Shown here: positions 24,204 through 31,879 of the stretch, one piece after another
Layout: each line of letters starts with the position of its first letter
Numbering within the stretch: the first letter of the stretch is position 1
Source of the DNA: Bacteroidia bacterium
Lineage (GTDB): Bacteria > Bacteroidota > Bacteroidia > JAIBAJ01
Direction: 5' to 3'
DNA: 64,000 nt
NCBI GenBank assembly: GCA_019695265.1
Contig: JAIBAJ010000003.1
Span: 1 to 64,000, forward strand
The notes under the pieces: generated by a model
The model's input: only the letters and a program-made list of their open reading frames with translations
Told to the model about the DNA's origin: nothing
Database searches by the model: none
Translations under genes and position numbers: made by a program

Positions 24204-26195
24204 ATGAGAAAACTATTTACCCTTTTAACCCTTATCATGTGTGTATCGTTGGGATCATATGCACAGAAAGATTTGACAAAAGAGGCTTTTGACATCTTTG
24301 ATGCACAAGAGTACACCAACGCTATTGCAGCCCTGAAAAAGGCTTATGGTAAAGAGAAAGACAAAGCGAAAAAGGCAGAGATTATTTTTAAAGTAGCTGA
24401 ATCTTATCGATTAACTAATAACTGGAAACAAGCGGAAGTTTGGTACAGAAAGGCCATTAAAGTAAAGTTTGCCGATCCGATAGCTTATTATCGTTTGGGA
24501 GAGAGTTTGAAAGTGATGGAGAAATACCAAGATGCTGCGGTTGAATTTGAGAATTACAAGTCAAAAAATCCATCGGATCCAAGAGGTGCTAATGGCGTGG
24601 AGTCATGTAATTTGTCTCAAAAATGGAAAGATAATCCTACTCGTTACGTAGTAGAGAACGTTGCTCAAATTAATGGAAAGAATAATGATTTCTGTCCAAG
24701 TTTCAGCAAGAAAAACTACAAAGAATTGTATTTTACTTCTGCCCGTGAAGATGCCTCAGGTAAAGAAGTTGACGGATGGACAGGTGCAAGTTTTACCGAT
24801 TTATTTGTTGCCAAAGTGGATAAAAAAGGCAAATGGAGTTCTCCTGCTGCATTAGCTGCTCCTGTGAATTCGGTATTTAACGAAGGAGCTTGCGCTTTAA
24901 CCCCAAAAGGTAATGCTATCTATTTTACCCGTTGTGGCGTTGAGAAGAAAAAAGCTATGGGTTGTGATTTGTATCGTTCAGAAATTAACGGGCAAGCTTT
25001 TACTGATCCTGTAATTATTCCATTAGGTACACCTGATTCAGTGCTTGTAACTTCCGGGCATCCTTCTGTTAATGAGGACGAGACAAAATTGTTTTTTGCT
25101 TCTGACTTAGCAGGTGGACAAGGTGGAAAGGATATTTGGGTAATGACTTGGGATAAAGAGAAAAAACGTTGGGGAGCTCCTGTGAATTTAGGCCCAACTA
25201 TTAACACTCCCGGTGATGAGATGTATCCTTTCATTCACGCTGATGGAACCTTGTATTTTGCCTCCAATGGTCATATTGGAATGGGCGGTTTGGATATTTT
25301 CAAAGCAACTCCAACCGGTGATAAATTTGCTAACGTAACCAACATGCGTTATCCAATTAACTCTGCCGGTGATGATTTTGCGATTGTTTTTGAGGAAAAA
25401 TTGGAGAAAGGTTATTTTACTTCTAACCGCGATGGTGGTAAAGGTGGCGATGATATTTATTCTTTCATTTTACCTTCACTTGTGTTTAGCCTTTCCGGTA
25501 CAGTTCGTGATTCAAAAACCAAAGCAGTTATTGCTGATGCTACCGTAACATTGGTTGGTACAGATGGAACTTCATTGGAGACTAAAACCGATGGTAAAGG
25601 TTTCTACAAATTTGATCTTTCTCCAGCTACCTCTTATGTTATTACTGCAGGTAAAATTGGTAAATACTTAAATAAAACCGGTAAATCAACCACTGTAGGT
25701 TTGGAAACTGACAAGGCATTGGTTCATGATTTTGAATTAGATCCTACCGATATTATTATTCAACTTCCAAATATCTATTATGACTTAGCATCTTGGACTT
25801 TACGTCCGGAGTCTAAAGTTTCCTTAGATGGATTGATTGAGACTTTAAATAATAACCCAACGGTTGTAATTGAGCTAGGTTCTCACACAGATACCCGTGG
25901 TACAGATGAGGCAAACTTAACTTTATCTCAAAAACGTGCTCAATCGGTAGTTGATTATTTAATTGAAAACGGAATTGATGCAGAGCGTTTGGTGGCCAAA
26001 GGATATGGTGAATCTGTTCCAAGGGTTATTGATGCTGCCTCTAGTTTCTTCCAAAAAGGCGATCGCATTACCGATGATTACATTGCTAAATTGAAAACTG
26101 ATCCTGAGAAAGAAGAAGCTCACCAAATGAACCGTCGTACCGAGTTCAGAGTACTTCGTTCAGATTATGTTCCAAAACCAAAAGCAGGTAATTAA
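24204..26195 (+). CDS. PorE-like OmpA-family protein (TPR, beta-propeller, CRD, OmpA)
   Basis: The product has 663 residues with a signal peptide ending MCVSLGSYAQ. In order there are: TPR-like helices (about 22-125, EYTNAIAALKKAYGKEKDKAKKAEIIFK); WD40/PD40-type propeller repeats (about 150-420: FCPSFSKKNYKELYFTS, HPSVNEDETKLFFASDL, PGDEMYPFIHADGTLYFAS); a carboxypeptidase-regulatory beta sandwich (about 430-515); and a C-terminal OmpA peptidoglycan-binding domain (about 530-655, SHTDTRGTDEANLTLSQKRAQ). This is the domain order and length of PorE, a T9SS accessory that binds peptidoglycan. Unlike P. gingivalis PorE it has no lipobox. Similar OmpA proteins exist outside T9SS loci, so the equivalence is likely but not certain. 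A strong terminator follows. Confidence 0.85.
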   Translation: MRKLFTLLTLIMCVSLGSYAQKDLTKEAFDIFDAQEYTNAIAALKKAYGKEKDKAKKAEIIFKVAESYRLTNNWKQAEVWYRKAIKVKFADPIAYYRLGESLKVMEKYQDAAVEFENYKSKNPSDPRGANGVESCNLSQKWKDNPTRYVVENVAQINGKNNDFCPSFSKKNYKELYFTSAREDASGKEVDGWTGASFTDLFVAKVDKKGKWSSPAALAAPVNSVFNEGACALTPKGNAIYFTRCGVEKKKAMGCDLYRSEINGQAFTDPVIIPLGTPDSVLVTSGHPSVNEDETKLFFASDLAGGQGGKDIWVMTWDKEKKRWGAPVNLGPTINTPGDEMYPFIHADGTLYFASNGHIGMGGLDIFKATPTGDKFANVTNMRYPINSAGDDFAIVFEEKLEKGYFTSNRDGGKGGDDIYSFILPSLVFSLSGTVRDSKTKAVIADATVTLVGTDGTSLETKTDGKGFYKFDLSPATSYVITAGKIGKYLNKTGKSTTVGLETDKALVHDFELDPTDIIIQLPNIYYDLASWTLRPESKVSLDGLIETLNNNPTVVIELGSHTDTRGTDEANLTLSQKRAQSVVDYLIENGIDAERLVAKGYGESVPRVIDAASSFFQKGDRITDDYIAKLKTDPEKEEAHQMNRRTEFRVLRSDYVPKPKAGN

Positions 26196-26213
26196 TAGAA
26201 TGAATTGAAAATG

Positions 26214-26249
26214 AACGCATCTGTGCCTTGAGTGCAGATGCGTTTTTTT
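26214..26249 (+). terminator. Intrinsic terminator after the PorE-like gene
   Basis: A 10-bp stem (AACGCATCTG with CAGATGCGTT, loop of 11 nt) is followed by a run of seven T. It ends 10 nt before the purM start codon. Confidence 0.88.
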
Positions 26250-26259
26250 ATTTAGAAAA

Positions 26260-27447
26260 ATGAGTGATCTAAAATATACCCAAAGAGGAGTTTCGGCCGC
26301 CAAAGAGGATGTACATAATGCCATTAAGGGTTTAGATAAAGGTTTATTTCCCAAGGCGTTTTGTAAGATTATTCCTGATTATTTAGGTGGCGATCCTGAG
26401 TATTGTAATATCATGCATGCTGATGGAGCCGGTACAAAATCTTCCTTAGCCTATATGTATTGGAAGGAAACCGGTGATTTGTCTGTATGGAAAGGAATTG
26501 CCCAAGATGCTGTTGTAATGAATACAGATGATTTGCTCTGTGTTGGTGTAACAGACTCTATCTTATTGTCCTCCACCATTGGAAGGAACAAAGGATTAAT
26601 TCCAGGAGAGGTAATAAAAGCGATTATAGAAGGAACAGAGGAGGTTTTGCAGATGCTTAGGGAGAATGGTATTGATATTCAATTAACAGGAGGGGAAACT
26701 GCAGATGTTGGTGATTTGGTAAAAACTGTGATTGTGGATAGTACTGTTACAGCCAGAATCGAACGTTCTAAAATAATTGATAATTCCAGGATTGAAGCAG
26801 GCGATGTGATAGTTGGATTTTCTTCCTTTGGTAAGGCTAATTATGAAAAGGAGTACAATGGAGGAATGGGAAGTAATGGTTTGACCAGTGCCAGGCATGA
26901 TGTTTTTGCACGGAAGTATGCTAGTTTATTTCCGGAATCCTTTGATAATTCTTTGGATGAAACAGTAGTTTATGTTGGGGGAAAGAATTTAACAGATAAA
27001 ATTGACGTTGATTATGGAGGTCAACGTTTTCAGGTGGATGCCGGAAAGTTGGTTTTATCTCCTACCCGGACCTATTTACCATTGGCCAAATTAATGTTTG
27101 GGAATTGGCGAAATCATATTCATGGTATGGTTCATTGCAGTGGTGGGGCTCAAACAAAAATCCTTCATTTCGTTGAAAACTTGCATATTGTTAAGGATAA
27201 TTTATTTTCAATACCTCCTTTGTTTCAATTGATTCAATCTCAATCTCAAACAGAATGGAAAGAGATGTATAAGGTATTCAATATGGGGCATAGGTTAGAA
27301 GTTTATGTTAAACCTGAAATTGCTCAGGAATTGATTGATTTAGGAAGGTCCTTAAATATTGAAAGCCAAATTGTAGGGTATTGTGAACCTTCAATGTCCA
27401 AAAAATTGACATTGAAATCGGAATACGGGCAATTTGAGTATTTTTAA
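26260..27447 (+). CDS. purM: Phosphoribosylformylglycinamidine cyclo-ligase (PurM-like AIR synthetase)
   Basis: The product has 395 residues. It closes the imidazole ring in step 5 of purine synthesis using ATP. The AIRS fold is supported by YTQRGVSAAKEDVHNAI near the start, HADGAGTKSSLAY (P-loop-like Asp/Gly loop), MNTDDLLCVGVTDSILLSSTIGRNK, QLTGGETADVGDLVK, then GDVIVGFSSFGKANYEKEY and the C-terminal HCSGGAQTKILHF and VFNMGHRLEVYV. It is longer than the E. coli enzyme (about 345 residues), which is usual in Bacteroidota. A terminator lies 10 nt upstream of its ATG, so its promoter must overlap the terminator or purM depends on read-through. Confidence 0.93.
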   Translation: MSDLKYTQRGVSAAKEDVHNAIKGLDKGLFPKAFCKIIPDYLGGDPEYCNIMHADGAGTKSSLAYMYWKETGDLSVWKGIAQDAVVMNTDDLLCVGVTDSILLSSTIGRNKGLIPGEVIKAIIEGTEEVLQMLRENGIDIQLTGGETADVGDLVKTVIVDSTVTARIERSKIIDNSRIEAGDVIVGFSSFGKANYEKEYNGGMGSNGLTSARHDVFARKYASLFPESFDNSLDETVVYVGGKNLTDKIDVDYGGQRFQVDAGKLVLSPTRTYLPLAKLMFGNWRNHIHGMVHCSGGAQTKILHFVENLHIVKDNLFSIPPLFQLIQSQSQTEWKEMYKVFNMGHRLEVYVKPEIAQELIDLGRSLNIESQIVGYCEPSMSKKLTLKSEYGQFEYF

Positions 27448-27534
27448 AGCGTTAATATTCAGGGTTTTGCATTTTTAAATAGTTGTTCTTTATGGAATTT
27501 TATATTGATTGAGGTCTATCCATAAAAACAGAAC

Positions 27535-28257
27535 ATGAAAAAATACCTCACTTTAGCTTTGTTGTTATTATCTCTAGTTGGATGGTCTCAGACTCCATTA
27601 GGTGAAATTCGCGGTACCTTGGTAGATTCAACAACCAAACAACCGGTTCCGAATGCCTATGTATTTGTTCTTACCGGATCGGATTCTATTGCCAACGCCA
27701 CCGACCTGGATGGGGACTTTATATTTAAAGGATTGAAATCGGGAATTTACCAGGTGAAGGCAAGTTGTGTTGGATATCAAACCCGTGTTATTGGAGGTGT
27801 TCAGGTAATAGCCAATCAGGTTAAGTTTTTGGGTAAAATTCCGATGAATTTTGGCATAGAATTAGGTGGGATTGTATTTTCCGAGGATGGTGGCAGAAAG
27901 TTATTAGATCCGGATGAGCCAAGTACTATGGTTATTATTGCCAGTGAAATTATTAAGAGTCCGAATCAACGTGAATTAATGAAATTAGTAGGTTCCGTTG
28001 TGCCTGGAGTCTTGACTAGTGATAATGGAAAGGAGATTCATTTTAGGGGGGCACGAGATGGGGCTGAAGCTTACTATATAGATGGTGTTAGGGTTCGAAG
28101 TTTAGAAGGGTATCCTAGTCAGGCTGTAGGTTCCATTAAGGTATATACCGGAGGTGTTCCTGCACAATACGGCGATTTGACCGGAGGGGTTGTCGCTATT
28201 GAGACCAAAAGTTATTTTGATCTTTATAATGCTTGGTTAGCAAGTCATCCGGAGTAA
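27535..28257 (+). CDS. Plug-only TonB-receptor-like secreted protein
   Basis: The product has 240 residues with signal peptide KKYLTLALLLLSLVGWSQ. Residues about 23-115 are a carboxypeptidase-D-regulatory-like domain (GEIRGTLVDSTTKQPVPNAYVFVLTGSDS). Residues about 125-230 are a TonB-dependent-receptor plug (IIKSPNQRELMKLVGSVVPGVLTSDNGKEIHFRGARDGAEAYYIDGVRV, TGGVPAQYGDLTGGVVAIETKS). The frame ends just where the barrel would begin, in the sequence SYFDLYNAWLASHPE. No barrel-like frame follows in any register, so it is not a frameshifted receptor. Stand-alone plug proteins exist in Bacteroidota, and a role as an outer-membrane scaffold or decoy is inference. An ECF sigma gene follows 24 nt later. 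Confidence 0.9.
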   Translation: MKKYLTLALLLLSLVGWSQTPLGEIRGTLVDSTTKQPVPNAYVFVLTGSDSIANATDLDGDFIFKGLKSGIYQVKASCVGYQTRVIGGVQVIANQVKFLGKIPMNFGIELGGIVFSEDGGRKLLDPDEPSTMVIIASEIIKSPNQRELMKLVGSVVPGVLTSDNGKEIHFRGARDGAEAYYIDGVRVRSLEGYPSQAVGSIKVYTGGVPAQYGDLTGGVVAIETKSYFDLYNAWLASHPE

Positions 28258-28281
28258 ATTTAGTTTCAAGATGCACAGATA

Positions 28282-28851
28282 ATGTTCCCATTCTTTCTCC
28301 ATATCAAAAAGTTAAGCGATGAAGAGCTGTTTGGAAGATACCTCCAAACAGGCAATAGTCGATTTGCTGAAGAATTGTATACGAGGTATTTTCATATTGT
28401 ATTAGGTGTTGCTTTTAAACATTTACAGGACAAGGAAGAGGCAAAAGATGTTGTGATGGAAGTATTTGAAAAGTTTATGGCAGAGTCAAAGGTTCAGGTT
28501 GTGCAGAACTTTGGTGGATGGATATATATAACAACCAAGAATGCTTGCCTAAATAGGATAAAATCAATGGAGAGAGCATCAAGGAGGTTAGAAGAATATT
28601 CTCAAAATTTTGCAATTGATTTAGAAGAAAACGAACTGGAGGAAGAGCAACTAACCATGTTACCTGAAGCAATTGAATCATTAAATGAGCATCAGAAGAA
28701 TTGCATCAGATTATTTTTTATTGAAAGAAAGTCGTATAAGGAAATTGTGGAAGAAACAGGATATTCTGAAATGCAGGTAAAAAGTTATATTCAAAATGGA
28801 AAACGCAATTTGAAGATTTTTCTAGAAACCAGAATCAACAGAGCCATTTAG
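28282..28851 (+). CDS. ECF-type RNA polymerase sigma factor
   Basis: The product has 189 residues. Sigma region 2 is at about 20-85 (FAEELYTRYFHIVLGVAFKHLQDKEEAKDVVMEVFEKFMAE, NFGGWIYITTKNACLNRIK). Region 4 is at about 125-180 (LPEAIESLNEHQKNCIRLFFIERKSYKEIVEETGYSEMQVKSYIQNGKRNLK), including the helix-turn-helix. It resembles the Bacteroidota ECF group of about 180 residues. It overlaps nothing: the plug protein ends 24 nt before it and the membrane TPR protein starts 4 nt after its stop, so it is probably co-transcribed with the latter, which is a likely regulator. Confidence 0.95.
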   Translation: MFPFFLHIKKLSDEELFGRYLQTGNSRFAEELYTRYFHIVLGVAFKHLQDKEEAKDVVMEVFEKFMAESKVQVVQNFGGWIYITTKNACLNRIKSMERASRRLEEYSQNFAIDLEENELEEEQLTMLPEAIESLNEHQKNCIRLFFIERKSYKEIVEETGYSEMQVKSYIQNGKRNLKIFLETRINRAI

Positions 28852-28855
28852 TAAC

Positions 28856-29920
28856 ATGAAGCCCACCAATTTGAACAAAGGATTTTTTACTCGAAAGGAC
28901 TATGAATTACATAGCCAAGGCAAGCAATTGTTGGATGGTAAGATTTCTGATCAAGGAAAGGAAGCTTTGGAAGGCTTGTTGGAAGGAGAGTTTAGCACCC
29001 AAAAGTTATTGGAATTGGAATCGGTTCTTTGGAAACCCACTTTTTATGATCGATATAGGACGACTATTCAATTTTCAACAACCTTATTATTGGGGATATT
29101 ATTAGGGATAGGAGGGATACTATTTTTCGGAGATATAAAGAAAGAACCTTTAAGTAGGGAATTACCATTAAACCAAAGCGATGAAAGTTCAGCGGTACCA
29201 TTGGTAGAAAGGACTAGGGATATATCCACAACAATCTCATCTAAAGGTATTCATACACAGATGGAAGGCCCGATAGAAAAGAAAGAAATTGAACAGGAAA
29301 TTCAAGGAGAAATTAAATATAGTGAATTGCCTACCAAGGGTATACCTATGCTTGTGCCTGTTGGCAGACCTAATGAAGTTAAATTAAAAGTTTCTACAAT
29401 TCAAGTACCACTTTTTTATGTTGGCCAATATAAGTGGGTGGATTATGAAAAGTTATACCCGGAACAATACAAGGAGATAGAATTAAGCGGTACTGAAGCT
29501 ATTTTCGAAAATAAGTTTAAGGTGAGAGTGGAGAATGGTTACACTCCAATCCAGAGAACCTCTTATAGAACCAAGGTTGGAGTTGCAATGTATTATTTGG
29601 AGAAGGGAAAAATGGAAGGAGCATTGAAAGAGATGAAACGCTTGTTAACTGATCGCCCGGACGATGTTAATTTAAATTTCTACTCCGGGATCTTAACTTA
29701 TCAAAAAGGGGATTATGAATCTGCATTGGAATTTTTTAAGAATGTTAAATCCGCTTACCCTCCATTATTTGAGCAGGAAGCCTTATGGTATGAGGGTTTA
29801 TGTTTAAAGGAGTTGGGAAGAACAGAATCAGCGCTTAAGATATTTAGGGAAGTGCAATTGTATGATGGATTTTATTCGATTGATGCAAGTAAGGAAATAA
29901 ACAAATTAGAAGGTAAATAA
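28856..29920 (+). CDS. Single-TM protein with TPR-like C-terminus, putative anti-sigma partner
   Basis: The product has 354 residues. The first about 68 residues are cytosolic and helical. A single membrane helix follows at about 71-92 (TTIQFSTTLLLGILLGIGGI). An acidic, low-complexity periplasmic linker covers about 95-160. The C-terminal half contains TPR-like helix pairs (YLEKGKMEGALKEMKRLLTDRP, YQKGDYESALEFFKNVKSAY, LKELGRTESALKIFREV). The layout (cytosolic sigma-binding helices, one TM, periplasmic sensor) and the 4-nt spacing after the ECF sigma gene fit an anti-sigma factor, but there is no ZAS motif. Function is inferred from topology and context. Confidence 0.75.
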   Translation: MKPTNLNKGFFTRKDYELHSQGKQLLDGKISDQGKEALEGLLEGEFSTQKLLELESVLWKPTFYDRYRTTIQFSTTLLLGILLGIGGILFFGDIKKEPLSRELPLNQSDESSAVPLVERTRDISTTISSKGIHTQMEGPIEKKEIEQEIQGEIKYSELPTKGIPMLVPVGRPNEVKLKVSTIQVPLFYVGQYKWVDYEKLYPEQYKEIELSGTEAIFENKFKVRVENGYTPIQRTSYRTKVGVAMYYLEKGKMEGALKEMKRLLTDRPDDVNLNFYSGILTYQKGDYESALEFFKNVKSAYPPLFEQEALWYEGLCLKELGRTESALKIFREVQLYDGFYSIDASKEINKLEGK

Positions 29921-29979
29921 GCAAACGAACCTTCAGAATGAGCGTTTGAAGTATTTACTTTGCGGAATAAATATACACC

Positions 29980-31131
29980 ATGGCAAAAATATTAGTAATA
30001 GATGACGAAAGAGCAATAAGGAATAGTTTGAAGGATATTTTAGGGTATGAGAATCATATAGTAGAGGATGCCGCAGATGGAATAGCAGGATTAGAATTAA
30101 TTAAGGAAAAGAGGTATGATTTGGTTCTATGTGATATTAAGATGCCAGGAATGGATGGGATGGAGTTGCTTCAAAAATTGGAGGAAATAGATCCTCAGCC
30201 AATAGTTATAATGATTTCCGGACATGGGAACATTGAAACTGCGGTAGAGGCAATCAAGAAAGGAGCCTTTGATTTTATAGCTAAGCCCTTAGATTTAAAC
30301 AGACTATTAATCACCTTAAGGAATGCTTTAGATAAGGAGAAATTAGTGAGGGAGACCAAGATATTAAAGAAGAAGGGCGGTGGTCGATCCACCATGATAG
30401 GAGAAAGCAAAGAGTTGGGAGCAGTAAGGGAAATGATAGAGAAATTAGCTCCAACAGATGCCCGTGTATTAATATTAGGACCGAATGGAAGTGGGAAAGA
30501 ATTAGTTGCAAGGGAGATTCATGAAAAGAGTTTAAGATCAGGAGGACCATTTGTAGAGGTTAATTGTGCTGCTATTCCTTCTGAACTGATAGAAAGCGAG
30601 TTGTTTGGTCATGAGAAGGGTGCATTCACATCTGCCATTAAGCAGAAGAAGGGTAATTTTGAGCAGGCAGAGGGCGGAACATTATTTTTAGACGAGATCG
30701 GGGATATGTCATTATCTGCTCAGGCAAAGGTATTGAGGGCACTTCAGGAAAATAGAATAATGCGGGTGGGAGGAGAAAAGGAAATTATGGTAAATGTGAG
30801 AGTAATAGCGGCAACAAATAAGAACTTGGTGGAAGAAATTGAACAAGGTCGATTTCGAGAAGATTTATATCATCGCTTAAGTGTAATTGTATTAAAGGTA
30901 CCATCCTTAAACGATCGAAAAGAAGATATACCATTGTTGGTAGATTATTTTACACAGGCCATTTGCAAAGATTATGGTATATCACCCAAAAAATTTGACC
31001 AGGAGGCATTACAAGAGTTGAGTGCTAGAAATTGGTCTGGGAATATCAGAGAATTAAGGAATATTGTAGAGCGACTAATGATATTAGGAGGGACATTGAT
31101 ATCATCTGATGACATAAAGAAATATGTGTAG
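29980..31131 (+). CDS. Sigma-54-type response regulator lacking the DNA-binding domain
   Basis: The product has 383 residues. The receiver domain (about 1-120) carries the phospho-acceptor Asp52 (DLVLCDIKMPGMDG) and the AKPLD lysine. The AAA+ domain (about 145-383) has Walker A GPNGSGKE (167-174), the sigma-54 contact loop GAFTSA (214-219; the usual form is GAFTGA), Walker B GTLFLDEIGDM and sensor II FREDLYHRLSV. It ends at the AAA+ lid (RNIVERLMILGGTLISSDDIKKYV), where NtrC-family proteins continue into a Fis-type HTH of about 60-80 residues, so direct DNA binding is missing. Such proteins could activate from solution or through a partner. Annotations calling it a normal transcriptional regulator should be read with care. 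Confidence 0.9.
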   Translation: MAKILVIDDERAIRNSLKDILGYENHIVEDAADGIAGLELIKEKRYDLVLCDIKMPGMDGMELLQKLEEIDPQPIVIMISGHGNIETAVEAIKKGAFDFIAKPLDLNRLLITLRNALDKEKLVRETKILKKKGGGRSTMIGESKELGAVREMIEKLAPTDARVLILGPNGSGKELVAREIHEKSLRSGGPFVEVNCAAIPSELIESELFGHEKGAFTSAIKQKKGNFEQAEGGTLFLDEIGDMSLSAQAKVLRALQENRIMRVGGEKEIMVNVRVIAATNKNLVEEIEQGRFREDLYHRLSVIVLKVPSLNDRKEDIPLLVDYFTQAICKDYGISPKKFDQEALQELSARNWSGNIRELRNIVERLMILGGTLISSDDIKKYV

Positions 31132-31187
31132 ATTTGGGTTGAAGGGAGATAAAATATAGAAAATAAAAAAAATATTCATCAAATGTT

Positions 31188-31214
31188 TTGGGAATTAAAA
31201 TCTTCATACATTTG
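31188..31214 (+). promoter_or_regulatory. Promoter of tRNA-Thr/tRNA-Tyr unit
   Basis: TTG, a 16-nt spacer and TACATTTG (31207-31214) match the Bacteroidota -33/-7 pattern. The 13 bases TTGGGAATTAAAA at the -33 side recur in the promoter at 31483. Confidence 0.55.
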
Positions 31215-31269
31215 CACTCCCAAAAATGAGGGTCTCGATTTTTCCAAATCGAATTCTTAGGATGGGTAG

Positions 31270-31342
31270 GCCGGAGTAGCTCAGCTGGTAGAGCAACTGA
31301 TTTGTAATCAGTAGGTCGGGGGTTCGATTCCCTTCTCCGGCT
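31270..31342 (+). tRNA. tRNA-Thr (anticodon TGT)
   Basis: The cloverleaf has acceptor GCCGGAG/CTCCGGC, anticodon stem ACTGA/TCAGT with loop TTTGTAA, and a T loop TTCGATT. CCA is not encoded. Confidence 0.95.
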
Positions 31343-31389
31343 CTGATACAGGTTCATTGAAATATTGAAAATAATAGATTAAAAATCTT

Positions 31390-31472
31390 GGGGCGATACC
31401 AGAGTGGCCAAATGGGGCAGACTGTAAATCTGCTGATTAATTTCTTCGGTGGTTCGAATCCACCTCGCCCCA
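31390..31472 (+). tRNA. tRNA-Tyr (anticodon GTA)
   Basis: The acceptor is GGGGCGA/TCGCCCC. Anticodon stem GCAGA/TCTGC has loop CTGTAAA, and a long variable arm accounts for the 83-nt length typical of Tyr. T loop TTCGAAT. Confidence 0.95.
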
Positions 31473-31482
31473 CAAATGTTAT

Positions 31483-31509
31483 TTGGGAATTAAAAAAGTA
31501 TTACTTTTG
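31483..31509 (+). promoter_or_regulatory. Promoter of tRNA-Gly/tRNA-Thr(GGT) unit
   Basis: TTG, a 16-nt spacer and TACTTTTG (31502-31509). It shares TTTGGGAATTAAAA with the promoter of the preceding tRNA unit, an apparent tRNA-specific -33 extension. Confidence 0.5.
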
Positions 31510-31548
31510 CAACCCTGAATTCATAGTGACTAGCACTCACGAAAAAAA

Positions 31549-31621
31549 GCGGAAGTAGCTCATTTGGTAGAGCATCAGCCTTCCAAGCTGAGGGTGGCCG
31601 GTTCGAGCCCGGTCTTCCGCT
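31549..31621 (+). tRNA. tRNA-Gly (anticodon TCC)
   Basis: The acceptor is GCGGAAG/CTTCCGC. Anticodon stem TCAGC/GCTGA has loop CTTCCAA, T loop TTCGAGC. Confidence 0.95.
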
Positions 31622-31627
31622 CTAAAA

Positions 31628-31699
<72 letters not shown>

Positions 31700-31710
31700 C
31701 TAAACTTGAA

Positions 31711-31735
31711 AGAAGCAATAGCTTCTAGATTTTAT
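31711..31735 (+). terminator. Weak terminator-like hairpin after the tRNA cluster
   Basis: AGAAGC-AATA-GCTTCT forms a 6-bp stem, followed by a T-rich stretch interrupted by other bases. It may be a processing or pausing site rather than a terminator. Confidence 0.3.
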
Positions 31736-31879
31736 GACTTTTTTGAAATCAGAGAGGTCGGAAATGTCAAGTGGATTTGTTGGAATGTTTGAAAGTTAAT
31801 TTCAAATAGTCCAAATAGTTCATGTTAAAAAAGTGATTAACTAAACCAAAACAAAATAAACAACCTAAACTAAACCAAA

